From Paralvinella palmiformis (Eukaryota > Annelida > Polychaeta > Terebellida > Alvinellidae), in NCBI GenBank assembly GCA_025642065.1, contig JAODUP010000561.1:248001-312000 (forward strand): DNA of 64,000 nucleotides. Reading direction: 5' to 3'. This document shows, one piece after another, positions 33,501 to 47,719 of the stretch. The first letter of the stretch is position 1. Each line of letters begins with the position of its first letter. The notes under the pieces were generated by a model. The model ran no database searches. It saw nothing but the letters and a program-made list of their open reading frames with translations, and was not told where the DNA came from. The translations under genes and the position numbers were made by a program.

Positions 33501-36500
33501 ACATATTGAACATGGTTAAATAAAAGATTAAAATATGTGTTTGCATTGTTGTTAATTATTGAATAATTTTACTTGGGGGATGATCTAATGTTATTGATAT
33601 CTTTGTCTACAAGTATTAAACCAGCAACTACATGTGTCTATCTAGATCTAGATCCACCACCTCCTACTTGTCAACATGGACTAGCTAACATATGTACCAT
33701 TATGAAATAGCAAACTTCAAATAAATTAGGGTGGTCCCCTCATTCATATTACATAGTAGTTTGAGTAAATGTAATTAAAAATGTACTCATACTTGTACTC
33801 TCTTACTTTGAAATGTACACATACTTGTACTTGAGTACATTCATAAAATTTGTACTTGTACTCATAAAAGAACATGTACTCGTACTTCTACTCGAATACT
33901 TTCCCATGTACTCGCCCCAAACCCTGGTATGTGTAACTAAGAGTAACCCTGTTTGACATTATTATTCTGATCGATATTTCTATAGTGAAGACTGATATTA
34001 AATACAACAGTAACTGACCAGTGTGCTACTATCAGGGTGTGAATTAAACACCACCCTGTGTGCCAGGTAAAAAAATCATTGCTGGTGTTAAATTGGGGCA
34101 ATTCTGCTAATAAACATATAATTTATTATTCATGTTTAACCCTACCCGGTCATGTTATGGTAGCCTCTTAACATCTATAGATATATCTACTACAAGTTTA
34201 GCACCTTCTGGGGTTATGTTTGTATACAATGAAATAACACCGATAGCCTGTAAATCTGGCATCAATAAATATTGAGGTTTGACAGTTTAATCGGACAAAA
34301 GCCATTCAGTTATGTAACACTAACAGTAAGATATGCATTAAGTTACTCAGACTAAGCCAGAAGACCATCTACAACCGTCCTCCAGTAATACTGGGACAAC
34401 AGATAAAAACTAGTAATGATTCTGAACAGGACAGGTGATGAAAATATGAATATGTTGATTCATATATATGTATAATAATAATAATAAGAATGAAATCTTT
34501 AGAGTGAGTGATTGTTTCGTTTAGCCTTGGGACTGATCTCAGCTGGAGTAGATGTCAGAAAGGCATTTCCCAACAGAAATGGCATGATCAGTGAAATGAC
34601 ACACAAATACCAGCCAGCCTTTTCAGTGAGGAATAGAGTAGACGGCCCCTTACAAAAAGTAGGCCTGTGGTGGTCTGTATAAACACCGCGACGCCATTGC
34701 CGCTGCGGGGATAAGGGGTAGTGAATGGCTGGCCGTGGGGTAGTGGTAGTCCCACTAACACAGTAGTGGCCGTTCTTCATCCATTGTAGGGGGGGGGGAG
34801 TATAGGGGGAAGTTGGGGAAAATAAATTACTGGGTGCACTTTTTCGCCCAAACCGATAAAATAGACGACGAGGGACTGTAAAATAGACGACTTATAGCGT
34901 CGGACGTCCGCTGCTATATAAAAGGCTGCCAGTAACACAAAGATTTGAACCCCGAACTTGGAATGCTGTGGCATAGTACACCGCATGAGCTCTAATTTCA
35001 CAGGGAAATTTATTTGGCGCAAAGATGGTTATTAATCATATTTAAAAAATGCAAATAATAAAGTCAGGATTGTATAAAAAAATCCTGGCTGGTGTGCTTC
35101 AAAATCAAAGTATATCACATTATCAACTCTGCTGGCTGATGTAGGTTTTTTAGCTTATTTCATACCATGTATCATAGTACTGGTACTGTGGTAATATATT
35201 TTAGACACAAAAAAAACCCCACAAAGACAGCGCCAGGTTTAACTGAACAGCATCATGGCCAATTTTGCTTACGGGCATCGGCAAAACTAACCCAGTACAC
35301 TTGTTGAATTATAGCGTCAGTCTGGATTAGAGGTACATGGCTAACTGTCCCACGTGTATACAAGAGATTTTTCCATTCGATCTCATTCCATTATTTCTTC
35401 TAGCGGGCACAGAGCTTGTGGATATTTTAATGCTTAACAGATTTGTGTAAGTTAGTAGGTAGAATGTGGTGCCTTCAGAAATAGACAGGATTCACATCAC
35501 AGTGGATCAATTTCAGTCTTAAATATTTATTGGCGCCACTTTGTAATATCATTCATTATACAGTGGTTTACTACTTACTCTCAGGCTAATCGTCATCAAC
35601 TAAGGTTGACATATATTGTTACTGTTTATCAGTTGAATGTGTGTGTGTGTGTGCCATATTTGCATACATTTGCGATGGTGAAATTATGATGAGTCATTTG
35701 GAAAAATCTAATGCAATTATGACAGTGGGCGTGAGTGAAGTTTTCTGGATACCATACTAAAAGACTGAACGTTGTGATTTTTACAACAGTACATTTGGCT
35801 TCTCACAAGAGCAAAACGATACGTTTCTTACTGGTCCAATGTTTTCCTTTCGTGCTGTATGCATTTCGTGACCTGAGCGGCTAATGTCACCCGCCAAACA
35901 TAAATATGAGCTTTGATCTGTCAGTATCATTTCTGACGTGAGAGTGTTGGCTTATGGAATACAGAGATTAGTGTGTTTTTGTTCACTGGTTATTTGAAGT
36001 GTTCTCACTTTGCCTGGTCCAGTGACATTAAACTGCCGTCAACAGCGGACAGGTTAACTCACACACCAGGGTTAAACTTAGTATTGGGCTAAACCTCATT
36101 TAAATTAGTAATCATTAAGTGATCAAACAAAATGTGATTTTATATATATGCCTATATAATTATATGTAATAATGTATATTTAATAAAGCACCCTTACCAG
36201 CAGGAGCCATTCAATGGCACTATACAAATAATATGTAATATAATAATACCCCAAATAAGTGATTTAAAAGATAATAATTATTTAATTGAACCGGTGTGTT
36301 TTAGAACAGATAAAAAAAATTAAGAGACCGCGCATTTCTGATATCTGCCAGCAACCTATTCCACAAAGTGGGGGCTGCAACACTAAATGCACAAAATTTG
36401 GAATTGATAGAATTGAAGTTTGGTACAAACAAATTTAATCACCAAATTAATTGAGCATTTAATTTTTTAATTCATAAATATTTCTTCTACAACAACCCTA

Positions 36501-38877
36501 CTTGGAATATAAACTATTCAGAGTAGGTATTTCAAGTACTTGAAGTAGGTATTCGGAGTACCTACTCATGGTCAAAAAAAAGAGTATGTACAAAATGGAA
36601 TTGGAATTAATCAATTTGATTTGGAATTGTCCCCATGTCTGGTATGTATTATATAATTAGTATAGAACCACCAAATGACAAATCTCTTGCAGTAACTGCA
36701 CAACTCACTCAGGGTTCACACAGTTATAAATGAAAAGGCATTAAATTTGAAGGTGAATTGAAAATGAATGAAGCACATAAGTTGATCTTGGCCATATATT
36801 TATATAGATTGTAGGCTTTGGGCATTGTATAATATGATCTCTCATAAATTGGGAATAACACACAGTTGTTCACATAGTTAGGTTTATTTATGACTGTTAT
36901 GAACATCTTTGTATTCAGTTGATCAGAATCCTGCTGTTTTGTCTGTTTCTTAAAGGCACTTCCAACTCCAAGTCAGTTTAATATGAAGATGTCTGTGCTT
37001 TTGGTCTCAGCTTGAGAGAACTTGTTTAAATTAATAGCCGCCCCTCACACGATCAGCATGGTACCATTTGGTTGGCAAAGAGCTTCTGCTTACAAACAAA
37101 TATCACATGATTAATGTTGTTGGCCAGTGCATCATGGTTGGGTTTCTCCTAGTAGAACCGCTTTCATCCTGGTCGGGAAAGAAACCAGGAAGATAAACTG
37201 GAAGAAACGATTTCTTGAAGGAGAAAGGAAAGAAACTGAAAGCTATACGACAGATAGTGTTGTGCTTGCCTGTGTATTAATATCTGATATGGAATTTATG
37301 CATGTTTAATGTTGCTTTATTTAATGGGAGATTAGGAGTTAATTAATAATCTCTTGTAAAGCTTTAAATCTGTCTTTACAAAATGTTTTTTATTTTATTT
37401 TGGGGGGGGGGGGTTAGTAAATAATATCCAATCCAGCATTTGTATCCAGGGCACTTCATTAATTAAATATTTATACTGTTACTATTTTTAGTACTGTACT
37501 GGCTGGAACCCATCCTTTGCACAGAAATGTTTAGATAAATGAGCTCAGGTAATTTGGTGTCCATTGCAAATATGTTTGGTGGCATACATGGCTAGGTGGT
37601 GAATGCCTCCAAAACTTAACTGAAAATGTCACATCAACAACCCCCCCCTCCATTATGAAGAGTTCCAAAGATGTCTGCACCCATGGAACATTTTATCGTT
37701 GAAAATAATTTGATGGTAATGTCCATAAAGCGATTATGGTAGTCGACTGGACATAGTTGCTTAAAAAATTGTCTGATACAGTGATAAGCAAAGCATTGGG
37801 TAAGTACAAAGATGGTGGTGCACTGCACCGATTAAAGGAGATCCCTCGTGCAGAATCATTGAAAAGGTCCTCACTTATTTTATTATTTATTATAGATTTG
37901 ACGCCAATCATTAGTAGCTAATTAGCTGTCTCGGCGAAGCAAGACAAGACCATGTCCATACTATTATACAAGAACTGTACTGAGAATAATTTAGTAATAT
38001 AAAATCTGAGATATTTTTATTTAACAGCGCATTGGAGATCATCTATCCATAGATTTTAGGCTCCCACTTTTTGTACCTAGCAATTATCTATGATTACAGT
38101 CTCTTAAAATCCCTGTATTTAAATAGATCGGGTACAGTGCATATCACTAATCACAGACCGTAGTCTGGGATATTATTCTCTAATGATGTTGCACTGCCAT
38201 GTATTCTTAAAAATGACATCTCACAGGTTAAACATCAAAGAATAGTTCACTCAGCTACATGACATAATCAGTCGTATAATTGCAATTACATTTATTTCGT
38301 TAATAGTCAGTTATAATTACAATTTTTTGACAACAGGGGATTGCAAATTTTATTAAATTTATAATCATGTTAAAACATGTAATTGATTGTAGTCAATTAA
38401 AATTTTCAGTTATTCCACGTCTGATTGTTTTGTTTTTGCTAAAAGTGATCCTGTTGCCATTCATAATACCCTGTCTTATCTAACAAAACACTATATATTT
38501 GAGTATAAAGCAATGAATGGTGTCCAGTTTACATTTAGCAAACATATTCAGGGGTTTGGGGTTTTCTTTAACTTGTTTTGAATGAAACCCGGAGTTGAAA
38601 TTCTCATCTTTTATCAGCTTTAACAATTGGAATAGATAAATAAATTTGTGTTAATTTGTTAATGATAGTCTAGATTTAAAATAAGTGTGACTCTTACTGA
38701 AAAACTGACATATATATAGGATTATATATCGAATTTTCCCTTTAAATTTTTCCCAAACAACTTTGGGGTTTTTAAGCCTAATAGTTTTTTTGGGGGGTTT
38801 TTTTTCTTTTTTTGAAACAAAACAAAAAAATTTGCGAAATGTTTTTTTTTTTGTTTTCCCAAATAAAATTTTTTAAA

Positions 38878-38928
<51 letters not shown>

Positions 38929-41900
38929 ATAAAATTGTGTTTTCTCCACCATTTGATCAAAATAAGGGAGGTCTTATATCAGTTTTTTTTTAAATGTCTA
39001 GATGTCATATCACTTGCATATTCATGAGTTTATACTAACACAAAACACCTTTGCTGCCAGGGACGTCATTTATGGGAAATTCCTCGAATGGTATCTTCCT
39101 GTTTATGTTTTTATCGGTCTTCTGTGTGTATTTTTCTTTTGAGTAGAGTGTTATTGTAAAAGGTTTCTTGCCAGATAATGACAGGTTGAAGAATTGGTAT
39201 AGTTCTGTTGAAGTTGCCAAATCTGTACCACTCAGGTGTCATAATTCAGTTCAGAAGTTGATTGATATGATCACAACATTGGGAGGTGCAATCTCATTAT
39301 CATTGGAAACGAAAGTACCCGGGTTTCTACTTGAGAAAAGGTGGGTCAAATGACCCAGGTCCCAGCTTCTAACAAAACCACTGGTTCTTCCTCAGATATG
39401 CCTGTTCGCATTAAACAGAATTTGCATCTTACTGATTTACGATGTAAATTCCGCTTTGTTTGGCAAACTGCTTTAAAAAATAGGCATCGTGTTCACTCAA
39501 GAATATACAATTTTTTTTTTTAGGGGGGGGGGTTTCTACAAGACAAATACAAAAGAGACCAAAGAACAGTTTACATAGGGATTTTGGGGGCAGAGAACAG
39601 AAAGATAAGTTAAACATGGAAACAGCTGGGAAGTTTCGCCCAGGACAAAGAACTCTGACAAGCTGTTGTCAATGGTGTATATGTCACAGGAGGGATGAAA
39701 GGCTAGTGTTGATGATGATACTAATGATGACAATGAGAAGGATTGTATCGTTATAATAATAATAATACGATGAAGAAGCAAGCACAATTATAAAAATTGT
39801 AAAATATAAAGAAATGCTTCTACCATTCTCCTACTAAAGCCTGATACGAGATGTATTTTAGATACTGTATTAAACTTTTAGTGTCTAAAACTCTGTAGCA
39901 TATATATCGAGAAATTTAGATTATTTTGTTTAGAATTTTTAAATTGTTATCTACTTCCAATTTTATGAGAGAGTACACGACAAAACAAAAACAAGCGTCG
40001 TTTATTGGGTCAGAAGTAACATACAAAGAGAATATCAGAAAAAGAAGGTTTTTCTCTTATCTAAGATGTCATAACAGTTTACAAATAGAACATGGCATAT
40101 GACTTAGACTGTGTGTATAGTATTCAGGGGATTATAAATTGTTGCCGCGGAGAGATAATGGAGCAGACCTGTCTATATTTTAACTCTTCTAAACACACGG
40201 TTGTGTACCAATTACGACTTCACCTCGTTTTGTACTAGAAATGCATTGCCATTGGTCAGTTGTGAGTTTTTAAAATAAGTATAAGAATGATAAATATCAG
40301 CGCTGATGATTGTACATCCACATGTATGCATGCTCGCCCATACACACACACATATACACACACACATAAAAACAGAGAGAGAGAGAGAGAGATTATAAGC
40401 TACTTTCAGGACACCCATCAGAGTTTATAACTCATTTTACAATACAATGATGGTATTTTCTTCATCTGAAATAAAAAAAGTTCTCAGATTTGCGGGGGAA
40501 AAAACGCCACGATTCAAGATCATCGGCTCAGCAACAGATAATAATTATCCCATTTCATCTGGTTTTATTGTGTTCACCTTTAACTTAAGGATGTTGTTGC
40601 CAGAGCCATGACCTGATAAAGAACGACTGGTAGTTGTTTGTGGAGATTATTTACCCGTGTAGGCAGTCAGTCAGCACTCTGGTTCATGTTGGTTTTTGTT
40701 TGTTTGTTTGCTTTGTAACCACTTAACTGTATTCTGTTAAACAAGCGCAGAATGACTCACTCTGTTATTTCAGCATCATTTATAAAAAATGTTGGCATGA
40801 TCACAGAAATTGCTTTAATCACGCCCATAATGCTGTTGATTCGCAGAGAATTTGCTCACCACCTGCAATAATACTAACAGATGGTTATATCAGATTATAG
40901 CATGTATATTATATTATACCGATTATTGCATTGCAAATTATAAAAAAAATTGATAATAATGCAATAACGAAGATAAAACCATAGGCCATGGACTGTCTTA
41001 TAAGTGGACCATGGAGAATATTAGGGCATTTTCCTCACATATATTTTATCAACAACCACTACATCATATAATTTAGTAAAGTCAACGAATATTTTGTTGT
41101 ATTGTTATATACACGTAGGTGACATCATATAATTTAGTAAAGTCAACGAATATTTTGTTGTATTGTTATATACACGTAGGTGACATCATATAATTTAGTA
41201 AAGTCAACGAATATTTTGTTGTATTGTATATCACGTAGGTGACACAATAATCAGCCTTTTCAGTAGGGGAATAGAGCAGAAGACCCCTTACAAAAAGTAG
41301 ACAGCAGCTCACCTGTGGTGGCCTGTAAAAAAACCGCGGAGGTGTTGCTGGAGGGAGGTAATAGGATGCGGGGGGGGAGGTTGTGAAGGCCTGGCCGTGG
41401 GGTAGTGGTAGTCCCACTAACACAGTACTGGCCCTTAATCTCCATTGGAAGGTTGGAGGTAGGAGGTCCCCTGAAAAGTTGGGGGGGGGGGGTGTTGGAG
41501 TACTTGGTGTATTCTAGGCCACTTTTTTGCCAAAACCAAGGTAGCCGACCGATTGTCTGCCGATAAAATAGGCAAGAGGGGAGGAGATCTGTAAAATAGA
41601 CGACGTGAGACTGAAAAATAGATGACGTATAGCGTCGGATGTCGCTACTATTGAAAAGGCTGAATATACTCATTTTAGAAAGATGATTTGTGCTAATATG
41701 GCTAATGCTGATGCTGCCATGTTGGTTGTCTTTAACTAAATTTATTTATACACTGGAAATCCCATCAAAGGCAGCAAGTTTAATATATGTTCAGGGGACA
41801 TTTATTTTCCACAAGAACACCTGAAACCATGAATCTATTTTTGTTATCAAATGTAATTCTTACATAGTTAACTTATCCTCTTTGTCTCCAGTGGGATCGA

Positions 41901-44378
41901 GGGCGCCTCCGTGGTCTAGCGGTAGCGTGTTGTACCACAGATCACTACCACCCTTGTTCGAATCCCGGCGTGGGCATATCTGAAGGTTGTTTTGTCTTTC
42001 ACTTCGTCTCATTACCTTTGGAGGTCGCTCGGCCCATTTAGCCTACCTTGTCCACAAAAGTGGCCGTAAAACATCAATCATCATCATCTCCAGTGGGATC
42101 GGACATAGCGCTACAAGAACCATTTAGTAGACAATATTCACAACTGTTGCAGTCGGTAACACAACGGTTGTGTGTCGCGATCTCAAGATACTTATGCAGA
42201 ATGACTGGCATATTAAAATTGTCACTTGTTGAAGTTTGGGGTAGAGAACCCTGGCTGTCGCCTATTGGGCACAGCCACCTGGTGTTGACTTCTGTTCTGT
42301 TTTTCTTGTTAATGGTGGCGTTTATAGGGGTCTTTCAGGAGAACTGGGGTGATGATATCTGGTCAGAATGTTGAAGTTTCTTGTGTATGGCCAGAAAAGT
42401 AGTCATCTGAGTTGGATATCAGACAGTCTGTTGTTAAGGAAGTTATGTCCAACTACAGTGTTAGTCTGGTACCAATCCTTTGATGATGATGTGTGATCTG
42501 TGTAGATCGATTCGAGTTGATTAAAAATGAATCTGTTAATGAGATGGGTGAATGTGGCAGGGGTATGTTCAGCATATTCGATGACGTCTAGCCACGTGGC
42601 TTCGTTCGCTAGTTGATCGGCTCAGTCTTTGCCATCAAAGTTAACGCGGTTTGGAACCCAGTGGAGGATTACTTGGATTCCAAGCTGTCTGAGAGTTGAT
42701 GCCGTGATATAGATTTCTGTGATGATTTCGGGATAGGTGTGGAAATTGGATGTGGTGATGATGGTTAGTGCCCCATAGAGTCCGAGTGGATGATGACTCT
42801 TTCATGGATAATCTGTCTCGATATTCATATTAGTGCTGCTTTGACTGCGTGCAGCTCAGCTAATGTGATTGGATTTGGAGTGTGGTTTGGGATTCTGCCT
42901 CAGATTTCTTCTTCTGTTTCTTTAATGAAACATGCCCAGGCTGTGGGTACCTTTGCTTGGGGGCTGGCATCGGTGTAGATATTGATTGTTGGTGTGCTGC
43001 TTTTATTCAAGTTAGCAATTCTGGTAATGGCTTCTATTGCTGCGCCTTCAGGAACAACTTGGGATGGGGTTCTGTATAATTCCTTAAATGGGTGGTCTAA
43101 CCACGGAACAGGTTCGTTGGACTTTGGGGGTGTGATTGGAGGTATGCCAATTTCATTCTGCGGCCAAGCTTTTTGTATTTCTTCTTGAACTCTGTGTGTA
43201 GTATCAGTCTGAATATGGTGGGTTTGGTAGCAGTTCTCAAGAGATATCTGATTGTTTGAGATGAGTGGCATAAGACGTCCATATGGGAGGTACACACACA
43301 CACACACACACACAAACAAACAAACATACATATACACTCACACAGTCATACATACACAAACACACACAGTCATAGTCATACACACAAACACTCATACACA
43401 AACACACACACACATCATTAGATTGGTGCATTTTTAAGTGTAGGCCCATCAATATCAATCCGCAACATCTGCTGTGAATATTGTCTATTGTTGTAGTAGT
43501 TTCTGTAACAAGTTTGTTTTTACAGCGTGGATTTTTTTAGCCCAACCTCCAACCTGGAGGACCAGGTGTTGGGTTTCATCTGGTCCCTCCTCTGAGACCT
43601 GCCAGGCTCCGTTAACCCTTCCAGGGTTAAAGCCCCCACCGGTATAGCTTCCAGAGTCCTTGAGACTCACATTGAGCCCCCTCGCCATCAACAAGGAAGT
43701 GATACAGAGAGGGGAAATTAAATTCTGTTCCTGTTGATTGTTCTCTCCTCTAGTTTACATCAATCACGTGACAAATTCAGTTATTGGTAATCCTTGGTAA
43801 TGATTTGATGGCTGACAAATACAAAGTTTTAAAACTGAATTTTCATGAATGGCAAAGGGCTTAGGATATATGCAAAGATTTTCAAGCAGACTTACTGCAA
43901 AAAAAACCACCAAATGTATGGGAACCAAGTACCACCACGTTGTCCATTTCTACAGTACAGATGACCATTCTACAGTGGAGTCAAACTGTATTGAGTTAAT
44001 CTGCCTTTTGCGTGTACAGTATTTGTTTGTCTGAACTCAAAGTTAGGTTACGTATGATTGGTCCGTTATTAAATGAAAGTGGATGACACAAGATCAGTTT
44101 AAATGAAAAATGTTTTTTTTATGTTTGTTCATTAACATTTGTTTGCTAAGTCAGTGACTTTGGTTCAGGTAACTACCTGTAGTACTAAAAAAAATGTATC
44201 GGTTATAGGTTTTATAATGGAACCTATGATCCATAAATACAACTTACAAGTAATAAGAGACTGTTGGAGTTTGACAGTCTTTTTTCCGGTATGAATATAT
44301 TCATCTACAAGTACAAGCTTCTAATTTAAACATTTGTAGATTTCACTTTGTAAATTATGTGAATATAAATCTAAAAAA

Positions 44379-44428
<50 letters not shown>

Positions 44429-47400
44429 GCCATATTTATACTGGTAGTAACAACTGGGGATGCTTTTTTCTTATTACTTTCAGGTGGCCCTGGAAAGGGT
44501 GCTGGGCTTTACAGTGAACAACAGCTGTGGGCTGGCAACAGATCCTAACACTGGCCAGATAGCCTATCCTGCTGGGTGAGTTATGGGATGAATCTGGGAG
44601 AACTCAACATCTGTGGTAATGCATACAATAGTCACACCAATGTGCCAGCCATAGCCTAGTCTGTGGAATATCTTTGAAGAACAATCATTATGCCATGCTA
44701 ATATCTGATAGAAAAGCAATACTGAATAGTTCTGTTTGTTTGTACTTGAAATAATATATTTCATTAAATCATGTTCAGACAATTAGTGTTTGTCAGGATA
44801 TGGAGGTTGATTAATTCTGTCATGTTAACTATAAAAATCTTTTTTTATTTTCATTTAAACAACTGCAGGCTTTAATGTGCTACAATTAATACTAAATAAG
44901 GCATTCTGTGTGATAAGCCGGACCATAAAGTAATTATTTGTAGAACAAAGCCATTTAGTTGTCAATTATTAGCCTTGAAAAAAACCAGGGATGGAAAAAA
45001 TAAGTCAGATTTTTTAAAATTAATTAGATTTTTTCAATATTCTCAAAGAACTGATAAGATAGGTAGTTATCAAAATAAACAAATATGTGGAATATCATAA
45101 TATACCCAATGGGCTGAATATTTTATTCTAGCCTTTCTAAAGAATTATAACAAAGTTATTATGTACAAGTTTAAACTTTATTTTAAAATGTGTAGAATTA
45201 AATCAACTGAAAGTCGCATGCAAAAACACAATAAAAAAATCCATATCTTTATTTTTTCATGTTGATTTAATCGATATTTAATCAATTGACCTATGTCACT
45301 GTTTGCCTTTGTGTTCATGTTTTAATGGTTCTGGTTGATGACATTCCAGATGTGTCGTTGTACTGTATAACCCAAGAAGGAACAAGCAGACACATCTCGT
45401 GAATACCTCCAAGAAGGCCATCACGTGTCTCGCCTTCTCCAAAGATGGCCGTTATCTGGCAACTGGTGAGGTAAGTCCATAAACAGAGATCAGGTGCTCC
45501 TCTATGTTGTAACTTGTAGTGCGGTTGGCTACGGATCTCAACCACCGGAGTTAAGATTTTGTGTTTGAAGGCTGTTTAATCTTTCACTTCGCCTCATTAA
45601 CCTTTGGAGGTCACTCAGCCCATTTAGCCTACCTTGTGCACAAAAGTGGCCATAAAGCATCAAACATCCATCCATAAACAGAGATTTTCAGATTGTATGC
45701 AAATTGTGCCAACCAAAAACTGCACTATGTATGTCGTAATTTGATGTTGTTGTAGGTGGGAACTTAATGTTTTCATTTATGACAACATGGATCAACAATG
45801 GGTAACTGAATGGCGCTCTGATAGCTCAGTGGTTAGAGAATGTTGTTCTGCAAACTTTTTACTTGTGTGTTTGAATCCGGCTCACACTGTGTTTGTAGGA
45901 TGTTGTCCCCCTGCCTTATGTCTGAGGTGTGACCTGCACTGAGGCTAAAGAAACCAACCAACCAACCAATGAGCAAATGAGAAGGGAACTGTAGCTCCTG
46001 CATTCTCCTTGCATAAATCAAACTAATTTTATGCATGCTATCATATAATTATAGTTATGAAAACTAAAGATTCATTTTTTTATTCATAAAAACACTTGTT
46101 TTCTTATCTGAGACAATTGGTCTTAATTGTCAGACAAAAGAGAATTCTTGTCATGTAGGATCCATCAAGTGAACTGGAAAATGTAATCATTTCTTCATAA
46201 GTTTGAAACTTGAAACTATCTGACACTGACAGTAAGGCACTTTACAATATTATTATCCCTGACTTAGTCATGTTTATTGTGGACTGAGTACACTGAATTT
46301 AATTTAAGACTGAGATTTGTTATGGCATATTTGGCATTATGTTTCATGGCTAATGGGGCAGGTAAAAGCTGGTTTAGGATTGTATGCATGCATAGTGCGT
46401 GCTGTTTGAATTCTTTCTACAATTAAAATGTTGTGATATGGCTTGTTTATATGCATGGATCTTAAGTATTTTCCTGTTTATTGTCCTGTCTGAAACACAC
46501 AGGTATATGGCTTTAAGTACAGGCAGATAGTTAAAGTTAATCATTTGCAACTGGAAAAAGTAAAATTAGGATTGGACTACGACCAGAAATATAAGTAGCC
46601 TATGTACTTCGAACTTAAGGACTACTGATTTATCTGAGACAAAATATGGTGTAGTTCATTGTTTGTTTCACATGACATGGTTTTCGGCTGTTCTGGGTTT
46701 GTCTTGGAGCTTATCACGGTAGAAGAAATGCACGAAAATTCTACAATCAATTCTTGATATGTTCTGTTACCACAAAAACATTACGAAATTGTGTTCATAA
46801 TTTTAAAAATGGAATGACACTTATCAGACAAAATCACAAGATATGATGAAAACATGATGATTATGCATAATAATTATGATATTTATATAGCGCCCTATTC
46901 AGCTAGAAGCTGCTCTAAGATGCTTTACAATATTATTATCCCTGGCTCAGACCTGTTTCCATTGAGCACATACCTCAACTCCCAAGGGAGTATACAATGC
47001 ATGCCGCCATTATAGGGGCAAAAAGTTACTCAAACAAATAGCCATCGCATCCTGTCAGGTACTCATTTTTTATGGATGAGTGAACCAAGCGTCACATGAC
47101 AGCAATGCAGCTCACGGAGCCTCAAACCCACAACCATTCAACTACGAGTCCTACACTCTAACTAACTGCACTATCATGGCTCGACATAAAGTATCATGAC
47201 TGTGTAATCTGCACCTAGCAGAACATCGCAAAGTATTATTTCAGCTGAATGACATTTAAAATAAAATTGTTTTGTTTTCCTTTAATTTTTAATAAGAAAT
47301 TGTATTATGAATTTTTAAACAGTGTTATGTTTGTTTGTTGTTATTTTTATAGTCTGGCCACCAGCCATCTGTTAGACTTTGGGACCTTGAAGAGATGACC

Positions 47401-47671
47401 CAAATAGCGGAGTTCCAAGGTCACAAGTTCGGCATCAATGCTGTGGTATGTACATGGTTAATGAGGTACCAAAAGATTAACGATGTAATTAACATAAATC
47501 TTTTCCTTCACAATAACTGTTGTTTATTGTTGGCGATGTTTCTTTAATTGCAGATATTTTCGCCAAACCAAAAGAACCTCATATCAGTCGGCTCTCAGTA
47601 TGATATGATGGTTAATGTGTGGAATTGGAGAACGCAGTGTAAAGTGGCATCTAACAAAGTGGCTGCTAAGG

Positions 47672-47719
<48 letters not shown>

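Noticed and set aside
33466..33520. microRNA precursor
   Set aside because: The stem is nearly perfect and the loop has only 3 bases, unlike animal pre-miRNAs; it also lies inside a transposon-like element.
38722..39027. Frames with IYIYIY runs
   Set aside because: These translate TA microsatellites and homopolymer runs.
39168..39523. Two overlapping plus frames ([13 protein letters not shown]..., [13 protein letters not shown]...)
   Set aside because: The composition looks partly protein-like, but I recognise no family and the two frames are not linked by a clear frameshift; not supported as a gene or retrocopy.
42048..42374. 108-codon plus-strand frame
   Set aside because: It spans the SINE tail and the antisense of the LINE remnant; no independent support.
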